Shown here: positions 1-11,400 of the stretch, piece after piece
Layout: every line of letters starts with the position of its first letter
Numbering within the stretch: the first letter of the stretch is position 1
Source of the DNA: Toxorhynchites rutilus septentrionalis
Taxonomy: Eukaryota > Arthropoda > Insecta > Diptera > Culicidae
Length of the DNA: 64,000 bases
NCBI RefSeq assembly: GCF_029784135.1
Contig: NC_073746.1
Location: 226,685,882-226,749,881 of the forward strand
Reading direction: 5' to 3'
Position numbers and translations under genes: made by a program
Notes under the pieces: generated by a model
The model's database searches: none
What the model was told of the DNA's origin: nothing
What the model saw: only the letters and a program-made list of their open reading frames with translations

Positions 1-1917
1 AAACTATAAACTGTGGTCAAACAATTGACACGAATTCCCAGAATCTCGAATTGACTTTTGCAGACAAATATTAATCTCCTAAGTATATTTCCATGGTATG
101 ATTCCTTCATGATGAACCAAAGTCAATTAAGGCGAATTTTCTACAATCGAGGTGGTCAAAGCTCGCATTGGATCACACATCTGTGGATCGCTCGAGTCGG
201 GTCTCTCTGCGCGTTTCACCACGACCAACCCCAATGAGCACTCGCGAAAACACAGAAAAAGCGAAACCAGACGTAACGAGTTAAGAAATGTACAACAATT
301 ATTCTGTCACACTCGGTTGCAGACATTTTGTATGAATGTACACCGATCCGTTAAGTGGAAAGAGATCTTCTATCCGAATCATAACCCCGCGCCAACTTTC
401 CCGATACCCAAGAGAAGATGCTAAACTGTTTGGACGCCGTTTTGTATCAAAATTAAATGAATGCAAAGCTGGTGTATTCAAATAGAAAATGCAACTTTCA
501 TCAACGAATGATTGCAATCTTAAAGATTACGGATACTTACAGGATAATTCTGTCTGCTATGAAAAAGAACTGAAATAGTGCACTGGCTAAATAAAACTGA
601 GCCCCTAATTAGAGCTTGAAGGATCGCCTCGTTGCATCCTTATCAACGCAATATGGAACTATTGTTTAATCTACTCGTCTTGCATTGATAACCCATGCGA
701 ACTTTTAATGCAGCCTGCCCGAAAAGAATGCAACATGGAATAGAAACAAAACATTTATTAACCATGCTATCTCAACCATCAATCTGGTAATACCCAACAA
801 CTATGGATCAGTTTTGTACTGCTTCGATTGTTTTGTTTTGGCGCTGTGCTTGCTAATTGCCCTGTCTGAGCGATATTAGATGCAATTGTGGTGAACTAGA
901 ATCTCTACCTTCAACGCAAACAACTGATAGCGATCGCTACGTACACTCAGAAAAAAACAATAAGATCCTGAGTGAGTTTTCACTGATGTTCCGTAAAACT
1001 GACGTTCTACCTAAAACAGGCTTATTTAACCTCCGCATTTGGCCTGGCGAGCTCTTTTGTTTGGCCTATCTGGTGATGCTTTATTTTTAACGAAATTGTA
1101 TGTGTAATAACAACGAAAACACTTGAAACCATTATCTATTTTTTTTTTTGCGTAGGACTACGTTTTGTAGTAATGGTGCTAAATTGAAAACACGGAACAT
1201 ACTATATGGATAGAGAATATGGATGGTGAAAATGATGTAATTTAAATTCCGCCCATTTTCAATTTATTTAGTACAAACAAGCTGTTCGTGATTTCACAGT
1301 ATTCACGATTCAAAAGTCATCTAGGTTTTCCAAATAGCTGAGAGTTAATGGGGTAGTACACTATAAATATCATGAAAAGTATGATATTTTCGCGTTTTTT
1401 TTTTTCAACGGGAAAATAAATTACTCTGATTGATATGATATCACAGTTTTATTAGGTATATATTTTTGAACAAGCAAAAAATTAATTGGTGTCAATTGGA
1501 ATGTCTTCTGAATAGCTGTCACCGATTTGTTGAACCCTTGAAGCCTAAACCTTGTAAACTGGTGGGAGTTCTACAAGTTTTTCTAATGGACCGATTTCAA
1601 ACAATTTTTTATTTACGCAATCTTGGATATATTTCCTGTCATAATACGTAGGTTTTTTTTTCGAAATATTGATTTTTAAACGAAATTGTGATATTTTTTG
1701 TAAAAACATGCATGCCTCAATATTGCAAATCCACCGTTCTGGTCGTGAAGTGAACCAAATTGTTCGAATCTTTGATTGACAAATGCACATAGGATCAATT
1801 CAAAAATCAATCTAGATATATCCATCCATTATATTGTTTGATAGCATTGGTAACCAGGAGAATATTCATTCCCGTGAGCAACTGATGCATGTGTTGCGCG
1901 CATTTTTCACGCACTCC
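1..1917. other. AT-rich sequence without recognisable gene
   Basis: I see no coding region, RNA gene or intact mobile element here. Open frames are short and resemble no family I know. The only notable site is a copy of the recurrent palindrome (CGTAGGACTACG) at about 1150-1162, preceded by a T-run. Confidence 0.5.
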
Positions 1918-2032
1918 TTAAGGCAGTATTCTAGTCTGAAAATTTTAAAAAAAATTTAAAAAATGATTGGTCATGTTTCATAAGCTTAGGCATTCAAGAA
2001 TATACCCTAGAAAGGACTTTTCGAAAATCCAA

Positions 2033-2843
2033 TTAGGTGTACCGGCAAGTATCTACTATTTACAACAGATGGCGTAACTTGCTTATTATTCTAGTAATCA
2101 AATTTCCAGACATTCGTTGGAAAGCTACTGTCATTGCGCGTCTTTTTCATTATATGTCAAAAAGTTGAAGCGTAAACAACACAGTTTTTTGCCACTTCGA
2201 ATATGTCGAATTTCGTACCAACGAGAGTGTTTTAGCGGGGAGTGTTACTTCATTACTTCGATATGAAAGCTGCGGAAAGTCAACGCATTTTAGTGGAAGT
2301 TTATGGTGGCCATACTCCAACTGAGCGAACGTGTCAGACGTGGTTTGCACTGTTTAAAAGTGGTGATTTTGACTTGGAAGACGAAGACCATTACGGGGGA
2401 CCTCTACCGACGACAATTGATGCGTTTGAGCCGTGCACTGAAGGAAAAACGGCCACAATACGAGCAAAGACACGATAAATTTATTTTTCAGCACCACAAT
2501 GCTCGGCCGCATGTCGCGAAACCGACCAAAACATACTTGGAAATGCTGAAATGGGAGGTCCTATCCCACCCGCCGTATTCTCCAGACATTGCTCCATCCG
2601 ATTATTACCTTTTTCGATCGATGCAACATGGCCTGGTTGACCAGCACTTCTCCAATTTTGATGAAGTCAAAAATTGGATCGATTCGTGGTTAGCCGACAA
2701 ACCTGCCGATTATTTCCGCAAAGGGATCCGTGAATTGCCAGAAAATAGGAAAAAGTTGTGACTAGCGAATTGAATCAAAAATTAAATTTTAAATTTGTAA
2801 CCATTTTTGCAGAATAAAGCATTAATAAATTGCACTCCTATTA
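2033..2843 (+). mobile_element. Internally deleted mariner element
   Basis: This is a roughly 0.8-kb remnant of a mariner, which is normally about 1.3 kb. The ends read TTAGGTGTACCGGC on the left and, on the opposite strand, AATAGGAGTGCAATTT on the right. This is a diverged terminal inverted repeat, so the boundaries are approximate. It contains the two halves of a transposase described separately. The insertion lies within a dispersed repeat whose uninterrupted copy is near 31.4 kb. Confidence 0.7.
2203..2761 (+). pseudogene. Mariner transposase pseudogene
   Basis: The N-terminal half starts at ATG 2203, has an in-frame TAG at 2233, and then shows the typical mariner helix-turn-helix region (AAESQRILVEVYGGHTPTER, GDFDLEDED). 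Near 2400 the frame jumps. What follows belongs to the C-terminal catalytic half, with QHHNARPHVAKP and PPYSPDIAPSDYYLF up to the stop at 2761. The linker and first catalytic aspartate are deleted. The second aspartate, normally in a HDNA motif, is replaced (HHNA), while the third (SPD) remains. The product cannot be an active D,D34D transposase. Family assignment is firm; subfamily is not. Confidence 0.85.
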
Positions 2844-3079
2844 TTATTCACCGAGTTATAACCAATTTAGTGATGCGGTATCTAACCTGATACGGCCATA
2901 ACAATGAATATCAAACGCGTTTTTCTCGAAACAAGATTTTACAAACTGGCCTACACGATATCTCGAATCTATATGAATACAATCTGTATGCATTTCTCTA
3001 TCGCATAAACCAATAAAAATATTTTTGTTTTTATTCCACTATTTTTAAAAAATAGGGAAACGTAAGAAAAAACGTCTTT

Positions 3080-3300
3080 AACCGCAGATTATTCCCGCTC
3101 TAAACAGGGGACTTTTCGTCAAAGAATAATCTCACGACCAGCACTGATACACGCGTATTCTAGAGCTTGACACTTAAAATATACTCAAGGCATGTTATTT
3201 GACAAAAGAAATCTCAGCTGAGTAATAAAAAAAAATATGCTAATTAATCTACGTTGAGACGGCAAAAGTTCCACTGGGCACGTTAGCACCGTTCAAGAAT
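3080..3300 (+). mobile_element. 5'-truncated tRNA-derived SINE (diverged)
   Basis: This matches the body of the SINE at 21257-21527 from just around the B box onward. Shared parts are the ATTCCCG-type remnant, CGCGTATTCTAGAGCTTG, a CAAGGCATGTTATTTG segment, and the tail with CTACGTTGAGACGGC and a TTCAAGAA end. The A-box half of the tRNA-like head is missing. It is an old copy with many substitutions. Confidence 0.65.
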
Positions 3301-3524
3301 GTCATTTAAACCATGATCATCATTATTCAAGTCACAGTTTCGCTCGAGCTAGCAGACAGCAGTCTTCCTCAATGATGATGTCAGACCCAACTGCTCGATG
3401 CAAAGAAATAATAGAAGATAGATATTACACACATTGGTGCAATTTTGTTCGGTAGATGCACCGCGTCGATTAACATGCCGTCTGGTGAGGAGTGCTTCTG
3501 TATATTTGCACCACATCATTTTTT

Positions 3525-3690
3525 CATCTGTACTGGGGTATAACTTTAGAATTCCGAAAATGGGAGCTTTACGTTTGGAGTGCAAGGATTCGAGCATTAA
3601 TACCTCTGTGTCGACTGAACGAATTGGTATGACAATCAATTTCGGAAGATTAAATATGTATGTTTGTTACTTATTGATCCAAAAAAAAAA
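3525..3690 (+). repeat. Diverged copy of the element A/B left arm
   Basis: The order of motifs is that of 32415-32580 and 60700-60870: a GGGGTATAA segment, GAGCATTAATA, GACTGAACGAATTGGTATGA, and TTACTTATTGATCCAAAAA. No promoter or 198-bp repeat follows, so only the arm is left. The similarity was read by eye and the edges are approximate. Confidence 0.5.
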
Positions 3691-3835
3691 TGGGTGGGTT
3701 TTATCTGGGACTACCTTAGCTACTTGTTTGTATTGATTACATTCTTGATTGAATGAAAAAAATTCCGAATTCAGTTGAATTCAATATATTTGCTTTGTGA
3801 GTAAAAAGATTGAACATGTAAGGTCAATTCATGCA

Positions 3836-4823
3836 TTGTGATAGATTATGTTCTTCATTACAAGTAAATTAAATGACAGTCCTTTTACGGACGAAATATA
3901 TGAACGGAAAAAATAAATAAAATAATTAAAGCAATTATTTGCAAAGCAGATTTCCCCAGAAACCTTGGATTTGAAGTCTGTGTTAGGCAAACACAATTCA
4001 GTCGAAACAAAAATGCTCCCGACTTGCATGTATTTGCAATGCCGATTTCCCCAGAAACCTTGGTTCTGAAGTCTGTGTTAGGGTAAAACATTTCAGTCGG
4101 AACAAAAATGCCCCCGACCTGCATGAATATGTAATCCCAATTTCCCCAGACACCTAGATTCTGAAGTCTACTTCAGTCGGAACAAAAATACCCCCGACTT
4201 GCAAGTATCTGTAATGCCAATTTTCTCACGCTCCATGGATTTGAAGGCTGTGTTAGGGAAACACATTTCAGTTGGAACAAAAATACCCCCGACTTGCATG
4301 AATTTGCAAAGCCGATTTCCTCCAGGCACCTTAGTTTATAAATCTCTGTTAGGGAACATATTTTGGTGGGAACAAAAACTCCACCTGCTTTCATGTGTTT
4401 GCGATGCCGATTTCTCCAACGCTGCTTGGTTTTGAAGTCTGTGTTAGGGAACACATTTCGGTAAGAACGAAAACCCCCCTACTTTCATGTATTTGCAATG
4501 TCGATTTTCCCAAGGTTGCTTAGTTTTGATGCCTGTGTTGGGGAAACCGTAAATCGGAACAATCGAAACGAGGCAGTTGGGACGTTTAGATAACGCTTAA
4601 CATTTTACAGTTATTATATTGTTTATCTAATGAAAAAAAACATTTTATTAATTTCAATAGACGCGTAGAAATATTCCCTATCAATTGATGCAAACATCTG
4701 TCCGATCCAGTAAGAAATGTTCGAGTTATAAGCATTCGGAATCTTTCATGTTTTTCCTGCATGTTCTGCATTTAGGTTTTCATTTTACCCCCCATATATT
4801 CCAGTTAGACGTAGTCCCACGTC
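3836..4823. repeat. Dispersed element with ~95-bp tandem array (copy 1)
   Basis: Seven degenerate monomers begin at about 3941, 4036, 4131, 4211, 4306, 4401 and 4495, so the period is about 95 bases with one shortened unit. Each carries a version of GCAATGCCGATTTCCCCAG, GAAGTCTGTGTTAGGG and CCCCCGACTTGCATG. The array lies between non-repeated arms (3836-3906 and 4560-4745) that match the arms of a second copy at 27.7-28.35 kb. A palindrome-like site (GACGTAGTCCCACGTC) closes the right side at 4808-4823. Short open frames across the array are by-products of the periodicity. Confidence 0.7.
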
Positions 4824-5754
4824 AAAAATAATTTCATAGCTCAGAAACTGCTTTGAAAGCAAACTATTGAAATTTCATAAATCTATAAATATTAGTGAAA
4901 TCACATAAATCTTCAAATATGCTTGAAAGTCCATCGACGTGTACGGTACTGGTTGTGTATGGTTGTGTATGGATGACACGTAGTACTTGTTTCTACAAAA
5001 CCACACAAATTCATAGGCCCTTTTCAGGGTTGCGAATCATTCGACTAGAGAGTTGTTTTTAATTTTTGTTTTTGCTGGGAGAGAGCTTCTGTGATTTTTT
5101 AACGTGTTCGGATTGATTGGTGTAATGATGACGATGTTTTTTTATTATGGAGACACTCTCAAACTCTCAGGCTTTCTCAGTTCATTCGCCTATAGCCCTA
5201 AAAAGGACAATTTGGAAAACTAAACTAAATACTCGGCCTTGAAAAAGACCACTTGGAAAGCCTCGCTGCCGCTGCAATCTGGTCGCTAGCTAAATGACAG
5301 ACGAATCTTGAATGGCTTTTCTGTGATTATTTTCGATCCAAACAATTAATTTTCGTGAATTCGAGCATTGTTGATGCCACTTCTACATCAAAGTGCATTT
5401 CAATTCGGATGAGAAGAAGGTGAAAAACTGGAGGTGAAAATTTGTTCCGCAGCGGTTGCTGTCGCGGTTGTCACGACCCCTACTACACATCCGACTCGGT
5501 TCGGATTTCGTAGTCCTACGCTCACAGTTCGGTCGTGTCGGGGACACCACTCTTCTTTATTATTATTTTTGTGACTCGCGACATCATGACTAACATCTGT
5601 TTGTGGCCCCTCTGAAATGAAGGTTGAGTCCCGCTGACCTAAAAGAAATGACAAGAAATGCGTCACTGGAAGCATGTTCCATCACATCACATTCTAAACC
5701 AAAATCTGTAGGTTGTTCCCGCCGAATATATTCTTCCGCCCGCCACTGCTTTTA
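4824..5754. other. No recognisable gene; one palindrome site
   Basis: This stretch is less repetitive than its surroundings. A minus-strand open frame at 5400-5675 is Ser/Thr-rich and resembles nothing I know. CGTAGTCCTACG occurs at 5509-5520. I cannot support an exon or promoter here. Confidence 0.4.
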
Positions 5755-6617
5755 CTACATGGGCTGAAAAGTCCCGGAATTTCTAATGAAAACAATCGTT
5801 TTTTGGCAAAGCTGTATTTATTCCTCAACATACTTTCTATCGAAGACAATACACTTGGTATAGCGATTTTCCAACATTTCGATTCCCGTTTTATAGTACA
5901 AAACGTCTAAGTCTTCGAAATATGCCTCAGTGTCACTCTGCAGACAGCCTATTGGACTCAGGAGTGTGGTAATGGACCACGTTTCATTCACAAGACGAAA
6001 GAAATTCACTCGATTATGCTTCAACAACGCCAAACCGGCTGTTGAATCATCAAAGCGCCGTTGTTTTTGGTTGACAATCAGCAAACGCGGCACCCATCGC
6101 GCGGTAGCTTTTTCATGTCCAAAATATCGTCAAAATGTATCCCACTTGAACTTTTGAACGGTCTCACGGCTTCAGCTAACTCGCGTAACTACACTTTACG
6201 ATTGTTCAAAATGAGTCGATGCACTTGTTTCACGATTTCTGGATTCGTAGCCTCTTTTGGTCTTCTAGAGCGAGGTGCATCTGCGGTGCTTGTACGGCCC
6301 ATTTTAATTTCATTAAACCACCGTTAAACTGTTGTTCTCGAAGGAGCAGAAGTGGAATAACATTTCGTCAACCGCTGCATTGATTGTTCATGAGTTTTCT
6401 CCTTAAAGAAAATGTTTGATCGAAATACGATAGCCAACCTTTTTCCATTTTCTGTACAAATGCTCATATAGTGACACTGTAATTTGTGAACAAATAAACG
6501 AAATTTCATGAAACTTCACACATAAGTTAGTGAAAGATGAACCTCTCGGAATGAATCTTGTTACATTTTTAGTGGCGCCATCTGTTAAAAAATCTCGGGA
6601 CTTTGTTATTTTGTTTA
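5755..6617 (-). mobile_element. Internally deleted mariner element with TIRs
   Basis: The left end contains GAAAAGTCCCGGAATTTCT and the right end, on the opposite strand, contains ACAAAGTCCCGAGATTTTT, giving recognisable terminal inverted repeats with TA at both presumed edges. About 860 bases remain of a roughly 1.3-kb element. The transposase reads on the minus strand and is missing its catalytic core. Confidence 0.75.
5818..6509 (-). pseudogene. Mariner transposase pseudogene
   Basis: Read on the minus strand, the N-terminal part shows NGKRLAIVFRSNIFFKEK and APSRTTV. A stop codon follows, then MGRTSTADAPRSRRPKEA, NPEIVKQVHRLILNNRKV and LRELAEAVK. After a short disturbed segment comes WVPRLLIVNQKQRR, and then a jump from NETWS directly to the extreme C-terminus (TEAYFEDLD, GIEMLENRYTKCI, YVEE). 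The deletion removes the second and third catalytic aspartates. The first position reads VNETW where mariners normally have DETW. The gene is dead by stop, substitution and deletion. It belongs to a different mariner subfamily from the 2-kb copy. Confidence 0.8.
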
Positions 6618-6843
6618 CAAGAAATTTAGTGTTTAGTGCTGAATATGGACATGTACCGTGAAACCAATGTTACAATAGTAAACACACAGTCCTGTTAAGT
6701 GTGTTTGTATATAAAAGAGTACGTTTTTAAAGCATTTCATAGATGTATTAAGACACTTTTGCTTGACTCATAGCGGGGGAAAGGTGGCCACTATTGTAAG
6801 AGATGTGATTTGAACGCGCCTAATTGACGAATTGAATAAGAAC

Positions 6844-7130
6844 ATCTTCTTCTTGGATGGCGTTAACGTTCCCTGTGGAACTTTTGCCGTCTCAACGTAT
6901 GCATAAGCTAACGTCATTTATTATTTATTTATTAGTTGAGATTTCTTAAGCCAAATAAACACGCCTCGAATGTATTCCGAGGGGCAAGCTCTAGAATACA
7001 CGTGACCATAGTACAAGTCGAAGGAAATTTCTCTGACGAATAATCCCCCGACCATAACGGGAATCGAACCCGAACACCCGGCATGATAATGTGAGACGCT
7101 GAACGCGGCTGATTCAGTCACGCGAGTCGT
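6844..7130 (-). mobile_element. Old full-length-like tRNA-derived SINE
   Basis: The minus strand carries the same elements as the younger SINEs: a B box within GGGTTCGATTCCCGTTATGG, the CTAGAGCTTG body motif, CGTTGAGACGGC, and a short AAGAAGAAG tail. The A-box region is degraded and the body has diverged, so this is an older insertion. I could not define a target-site duplication. Confidence 0.65.
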
Positions 7131-7257
7131 CTCTCACGAGCGCTGCACTATTTCGCGTCTCCTCGCCAATTTGCGCCGTTCTATCTGTTTTCATTAGTCA
7201 CAAAAACAGGCGCTATATCACGCCAAGATACTCGCGCTATACGTGTCTCAATTTGCG

Positions 7258-7567
7258 CCTGGCCTTAGTGAAGTGTCGAAAATAATAATGAATTTTCAGG
7301 CAGAATGAGCGCTTTTCAAATGAAAATCATTAATGAAAATTAACTTCTTCGTATCAAGCTGGTGTTCAATGTGAATGGAAAACTTTGTTCTCGTCATGTG
7401 GTATAATAATCTCATACAAAAATTTTATCTGAAGATAATTTGATATTATAATGATAAGATTAAGTGGGAAACTAATTTCATAACCAGATGTCGACACCGT
7501 ACCGTTGTCATCGCGGATACATTTCATTTCATTTCCACCGTGAAGTGTATTCGAGAATCAGGCCCAT
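7258..7567 (+). mobile_element. Truncated copy of the GGGCCTTATTC MITE
   Basis: It matches the right three quarters of the MITE at 24487-24861 (AGGCAGAATGA, ATTAACTTC, GTGTTCAATGTGAATGGAAAAC, CCGTTGTCATCGCGGATACA) and ends in a diverged right TIR (GAAGTGTATTCGAGAATCAGGCCC). The left TIR is missing. Confidence 0.6.
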
Positions 7568-7859
7568 GATGAATAAGAACATCACACCACTTGAATTGTT
7601 GGCGCAATCATGATAAATTTGATGTTTTATTTCAGATACCAAATATAATAACTTTTAATTATGATTTAATTATTATGATGGTAAGTCAATAATGAAATCC
7701 AACCTAACGTACTTACAAGCTTAGATGACGATTAATAACACGAAAAAAACAACAAGTGATCGAAATCGAAATTTCCTATTCTCCTCACCACTCCAATGCT
7801 TCAATGCAGTAAATATATGATACGAAGAACATATCATTTGGAAATTCGCAAGAATTAGC
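7568..7859. other. AT-rich spacer
   Basis: Nothing recognisable is seen on either strand. Confidence 0.4.
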
Positions 7860-8285
7860 GGGGCCATTCTATTACAAGGACACGTGCTTTATGTCACCAA
7901 AACCAAACTTAACTTAAACCAAAAATGGTTATGTGGGTCTACACTGCCATCGTGCGGCCTAGGATAACCTATGCCTCACTAGTATGGTGGCCAAAGACTT
8001 AGAAGACTTTAGCTACAAAAAAGCTAAATAAACCCCCAACGACTAGCATGCGTTGCAATTACTGGAACAATGCGAAGCACACCCTCAAAGGCATTGGAGG
8101 CTATCCTTCACCTGTTGCCTTTTAACCAACATGTTCAGCTAGAGGCTAAGAAAAGTGCTCTAAAGCTTAAAAGATGGAAAAAATAGACCGGGACAAAACT
8201 AATCACTTGAGCATCCTGAATCTCTTACCCTCTGGACCAGCCTCAGAGATGAACAGTGATTGGATGGAACCTAGGACCAATTGTG
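7860..8285 (+). pseudogene. LOA-like non-LTR retrotransposon RT fragment
   Basis: Across two or three frames on the plus strand one reads the thumb/connection region of a non-LTR reverse transcriptase: TAIVRPRITYASLVWWPKT, KKLNK, a segment resembling ...LACVAITGTMRSTP with frame changes, KKSALKLKRWKKIDRDKT and LNLLPSGPASEMNSDWMEPR. The style is that of LOA-clade (Lian-like) elements of mosquitoes. Stops and frameshifts make it non-functional. It ends exactly where the BEL LTR starts, suggesting that the BEL element inserted into or beside it, although I do not find the continuation past 14766. Confidence 0.6.
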
Positions 8286-8627
8286 TGTTCGAGACGAGAC
8301 TTGAATAACGCGGACACTCGCTTAAACTCGCGATTCCGCCGACACGAGAACCTTTGGATAACGAATGTTTGAATGAATTCACTAAACCGAGATATTTTAA
8401 TTTACAATTTTTATTTCACCGATAGCAACAATTTAATAACGTCCAGATCGGTGGCCGGTTGGTACGAGAAAAAGAGATCGAGAACTTTTGGATGCTGGTT
8501 TTTATACTGTTTTTTTGTGAGCTTTTTTTACAAAAATTGTGGTTTGTGTACTGGATATTACTTATCCTCTACTACTGCAATTTATAGTGTTTGGCTGAGG
8601 TTTGTTCCTAAGCTATTATACTAAACA
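8286..8627 (-). repeat. BEL 3' LTR
   Basis: 342 bases, from TGTTCGAG to ACTAAACA on the plus strand, i.e. TG...CA on both strands. It is nearly identical to 14425-14766; I see one difference near 8294 and two in the TTCACCGATAGCAAC segment. A short open frame inside it is duplicated in the other LTR and is not a gene. Confidence 0.93.
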
Positions 8628-8718
8628 CACCGGCCACCTTGAATTACATTTCAATATTTTTTTTTTAATTCAGTAAAGCAATGTATATTCTAAATTCTTC
8701 TAAATAACACAGATATTT

Positions 8719-10728
8719 TTAATTCATGGTGATAGGGTCGCCTGTTGACCCAGTGGAAACCTTTCCGATGCGTTGTTTCGTAAAGTCTCCCTCAATCGGG
8801 AGTATACACAGCCTGGAGACCGACCGTTTGGTGATGGTGCCGGATGGCAGTCGGACTGACGCTACACGCACTATTCCATCTGCGCCCGGATGAACACTGA
8901 CAACTCTGGCAATGGATCATTTGGAAACTGGAAGAGATTCTTCCTTCAAAAGAACGATGGCACCGATGACGAGGTTGTGTGTGGATTTGGTCCATTTGTA
9001 GCGTTGCTGCAACGTTGAAAGGTACTCTCGATGCCATCTCTGCCAGAAGTGTTGCGTGTACCGCTGGAGTCGTTCCCAACGATTGAGACGATTCTCAGGA
9101 ACTGACTCATACTCCGGTTCGGGAAGAGCTTCTAGTGGTCGACCGATGAGGAAATGTCCAGGCGTAAGAACCTGAAGGTCATTCGGATCATTCGAAAGTG
9201 GCGAGATGGGTCTAGAGTTGAGGCAGCCTTCAATCTGTGTGAGCACGGTACAGAAGGCTTCTTGAGCCAGAAACGCATTGCCGATGATTCGTCGCAGATG
9301 ATGCTCCATTGACTTGACACAAGCCTCCCACAAGCCGCCGAAATTGGGAGATCGAGCTGGAATGAAATGGAACTGTATAAACTGATTTGATGCTTCGGCT
9401 GTGACTGCATGACGATGTTGCTCTGACATGAATTGCTTGCATAGCTCGCGAAGCTCTCTGTCGGCGCCTACAAAATTAGTTGCGTTATCGCAATAAATAT
9501 TTTTCGGGCGGCCACGCCTTGCGATGAATCGGCGAAGACTGGCGATAAATGCAGCCGTAGTCAGTTCGCTAACCAGCTCTAGATGTGCTGCCTTTGTAGC
9601 CATGCAAACATAGACAGCAACGTACGATTTAATTGTGGCAGAACGAGGACCTGCACGTCGCAGATGAAAGGGTCCAGCAAAGTCTATGCCAACATTTTCG
9701 AAGGCATAGGATTTCGTTACTCGAACTGATGGTAACGATCCCATCAACTGGGAAATAATACTCGGTCGAGCCTTGACGCAAGTTACGCAGGACTGTACCA
9801 CAGCACGCACAAGATTACGTCCTTTCAATGGCCAAAACCGCTGACGTAGTGTTGCCAAGAGCAATTGTGGACCACAATGCAGCTGCTGGCGGTGCATGGT
9901 TTCTGCTATTAGTTTTGTCAAAGGATGTTTTCCGGGTAGAACTAATGGGTTTTTTTCATCTGGAGCGATTTCCGCGTTTTTCAGCCGGCCACCAACACGA
10001 ATTAATCCTGCGCTCAATATTGGGTTGAGATATCGTAATGGAGATGAATGCGGTAGTTGTTTTCCATTTTGGAGTAAAGATAACTCTGGAGCGAAGTGGT
10101 CTAGCTGGATTTCACGAACGACAGCATGGAGAGTTTCATTCAGCTCGTCTACTGTTATGAAACCGGAGCGATGAGGAGTGAACACTTCATTAGAATTTGA
10201 TTTTGAATGAATTCGAGCGAGACAATTATTCACAAAGCGTCGGCAAAGTGTGCTAATGCGGAGAAATGTTGTGAACGACGAATAACGAGAAATTATTTCG
10301 GTGTTTTGCGACTCGGCAATTGTAAGGACTGTTCCTCTGCGTTTTTCGAGAAATTCCTCATTTATGCGGCGAAAATCTCCTGGTGGATCAGGCCACGGCA
10401 CATCGAGTTCCACTAAAAAGTTCGGACCGTTCCACCACAGTGAGCTATTCAGAAGATGATCAATCTCTGCTCCCCGAGAAATTAAATCCGCGGGATTCTG
10501 TTCGCTCGGAACGTGATTCCAAGTGCAGTTGCTGGTGATCTCCTGAATTTCTGCGACTCTGTTGGCCACAAACGTCTGCCACGTTGATGGACTTGATGCT
10601 AGCCAGTGGAGAACTATCATAGAGTCAGTCCACAAGAACACATTTTCATTAATACTAATGCTAGACATGACCGACTGGAGTAATCGGGCAAGAAGTAGAG
10701 AAGCACATAGCTCCAGACGAGCTATCGA
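8719..10728 (-). pseudogene. BEL pol C-terminal part: RNase H and integrase
   Basis: Reading starts in the RNase H domain (ARLELCASLLL, WTDSMIVLHWL, VPSEQNPADLISRG). It continues through the integrase zinc-binding domain (HPLTKLIAETMHRQQLHCG and SCVTC, about residues 245-297 counted from Met 10668) and the catalytic core with Asp in VGIDFAGPF (~328), Asp in YCDNATNF (~393) and Glu in GGLWEACV (~448). A TGA at 8917-8919 stands where related proteins have Trp (PVSK-stop-SIARVVSVHPGADG). The frame then continues without damage to a TAA at 8719. The N-terminal side is joined directly to the RT thumb at about 10728, so the connection region and the first part of RNase H are deleted. Confidence 0.9.
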
Positions 10729-11400
10729 TTTATTTTACCTTGTACAACAGCAGGACTTAACAGTCCAAGTGGATCGAACAGTTTCGAAAGTTGCGACAAA
10801 ATTATTCGTTTCGTATACTGTTCATGACGAGAAAATTTCGGTAGTTTGTAGAGGAGGGAATCGGATGAAGGTTCCCAGAGCAATCCGAGAGTCTTAATTG
10901 GTGCTTCTGAGTCGAATTCAATCAGATCTTTGGTTTCACGTAACTCTGTCGGAATTGTGTTGAGAACTTCTTGTTGGTTGGAGGAAAATTTTCTGAGCTG
11001 CATTCCTGCGCTCTCAAAAATCAGTATTAATTCTGAACACAGTTGTTTAAGCTCATTCAAATCATTTCTTCCAGTAAGTAAATCGTCCATGTACATATCC
11101 TTGCGGATAACCGGAGCTGCCAGAGGGTAGCGATTTTGTTCATCCTCGGCAAGCTGCTGCAGCACTCGAGTGGCGAGAAAGGGAGCCGAGTTAGTGCCGT
11201 ATGTCACGGTTTGTAATTGATACGTCTATAATGGTTCGGTGCATTTCCTTCGCCAGAAGATGCGTTGAAGAGGCTGATCCGCGGAATGTACGGTGATCTG
11301 GCGATACATTTTAGCAATGTCGAAACAAGTATTTATTTAATGTCAAACGTCTTCGACCTAATGGTTGTACAGACTGCTTATAGGGACCTTATTCTATTCT
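10722..11400 (-). pseudogene. BEL reverse transcriptase, palm and thumb
   Basis: On the minus strand this piece first reads FDIAKMYRQITVHSADQPLQ (about 11330-11270). It then meets a TAG just after a CTEPL segment and continues as VTYGTNSAPFLATRVLQQL with the catalytic box KDMYMDDLLTG (YMDD near 11084-11095) and SKLFDPLGLLSPAVVQGK. It stops at 10722, where the sequence jumps into RNase H. Between the upstream half (ending VVTGD at about 11410) and FDIAKMYRQ lie about 90 extra bases containing several stops, apparently an insertion in the middle of RT motif A. The enzyme cannot be made from this copy. Confidence 0.85.

Larger units (their letters stand above)
1918..3000. repeat. Dispersed repeat interrupted by a mariner
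   Basis: The segments 1918-2011 and about 2862-3000 match, in reverse complement, the continuous stretch 31300-31555. Shared landmarks are the run of AGGCAGTATTCTAGTCTG, the segment ATTCAAGAATATACCCTAG, and the segment TTTAGTGATGCGGT followed by CAAACGCGTTTTTCTCGAAAC. The 31-kb copy lacks the intervening ~850 bases, so it serves as an approximate empty site for the mariner insertion at 2033-2843. The repeat itself has no recognisable coding capacity. Confidence 0.6.

Noticed and set aside
3829..4454. Overlapping repetitive reading frames (MQVGxIFVxTE motif)
   Set aside because: The frames arise from the ~95-bp periodicity of a non-coding minisatellite, and stops and frames differ between units.
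8373..8624. Open frame of 83 codons present twice (also 14512-14763)
   Set aside because: It lies wholly inside the two LTRs. The duplication is that of the LTR, with no protein similarity.
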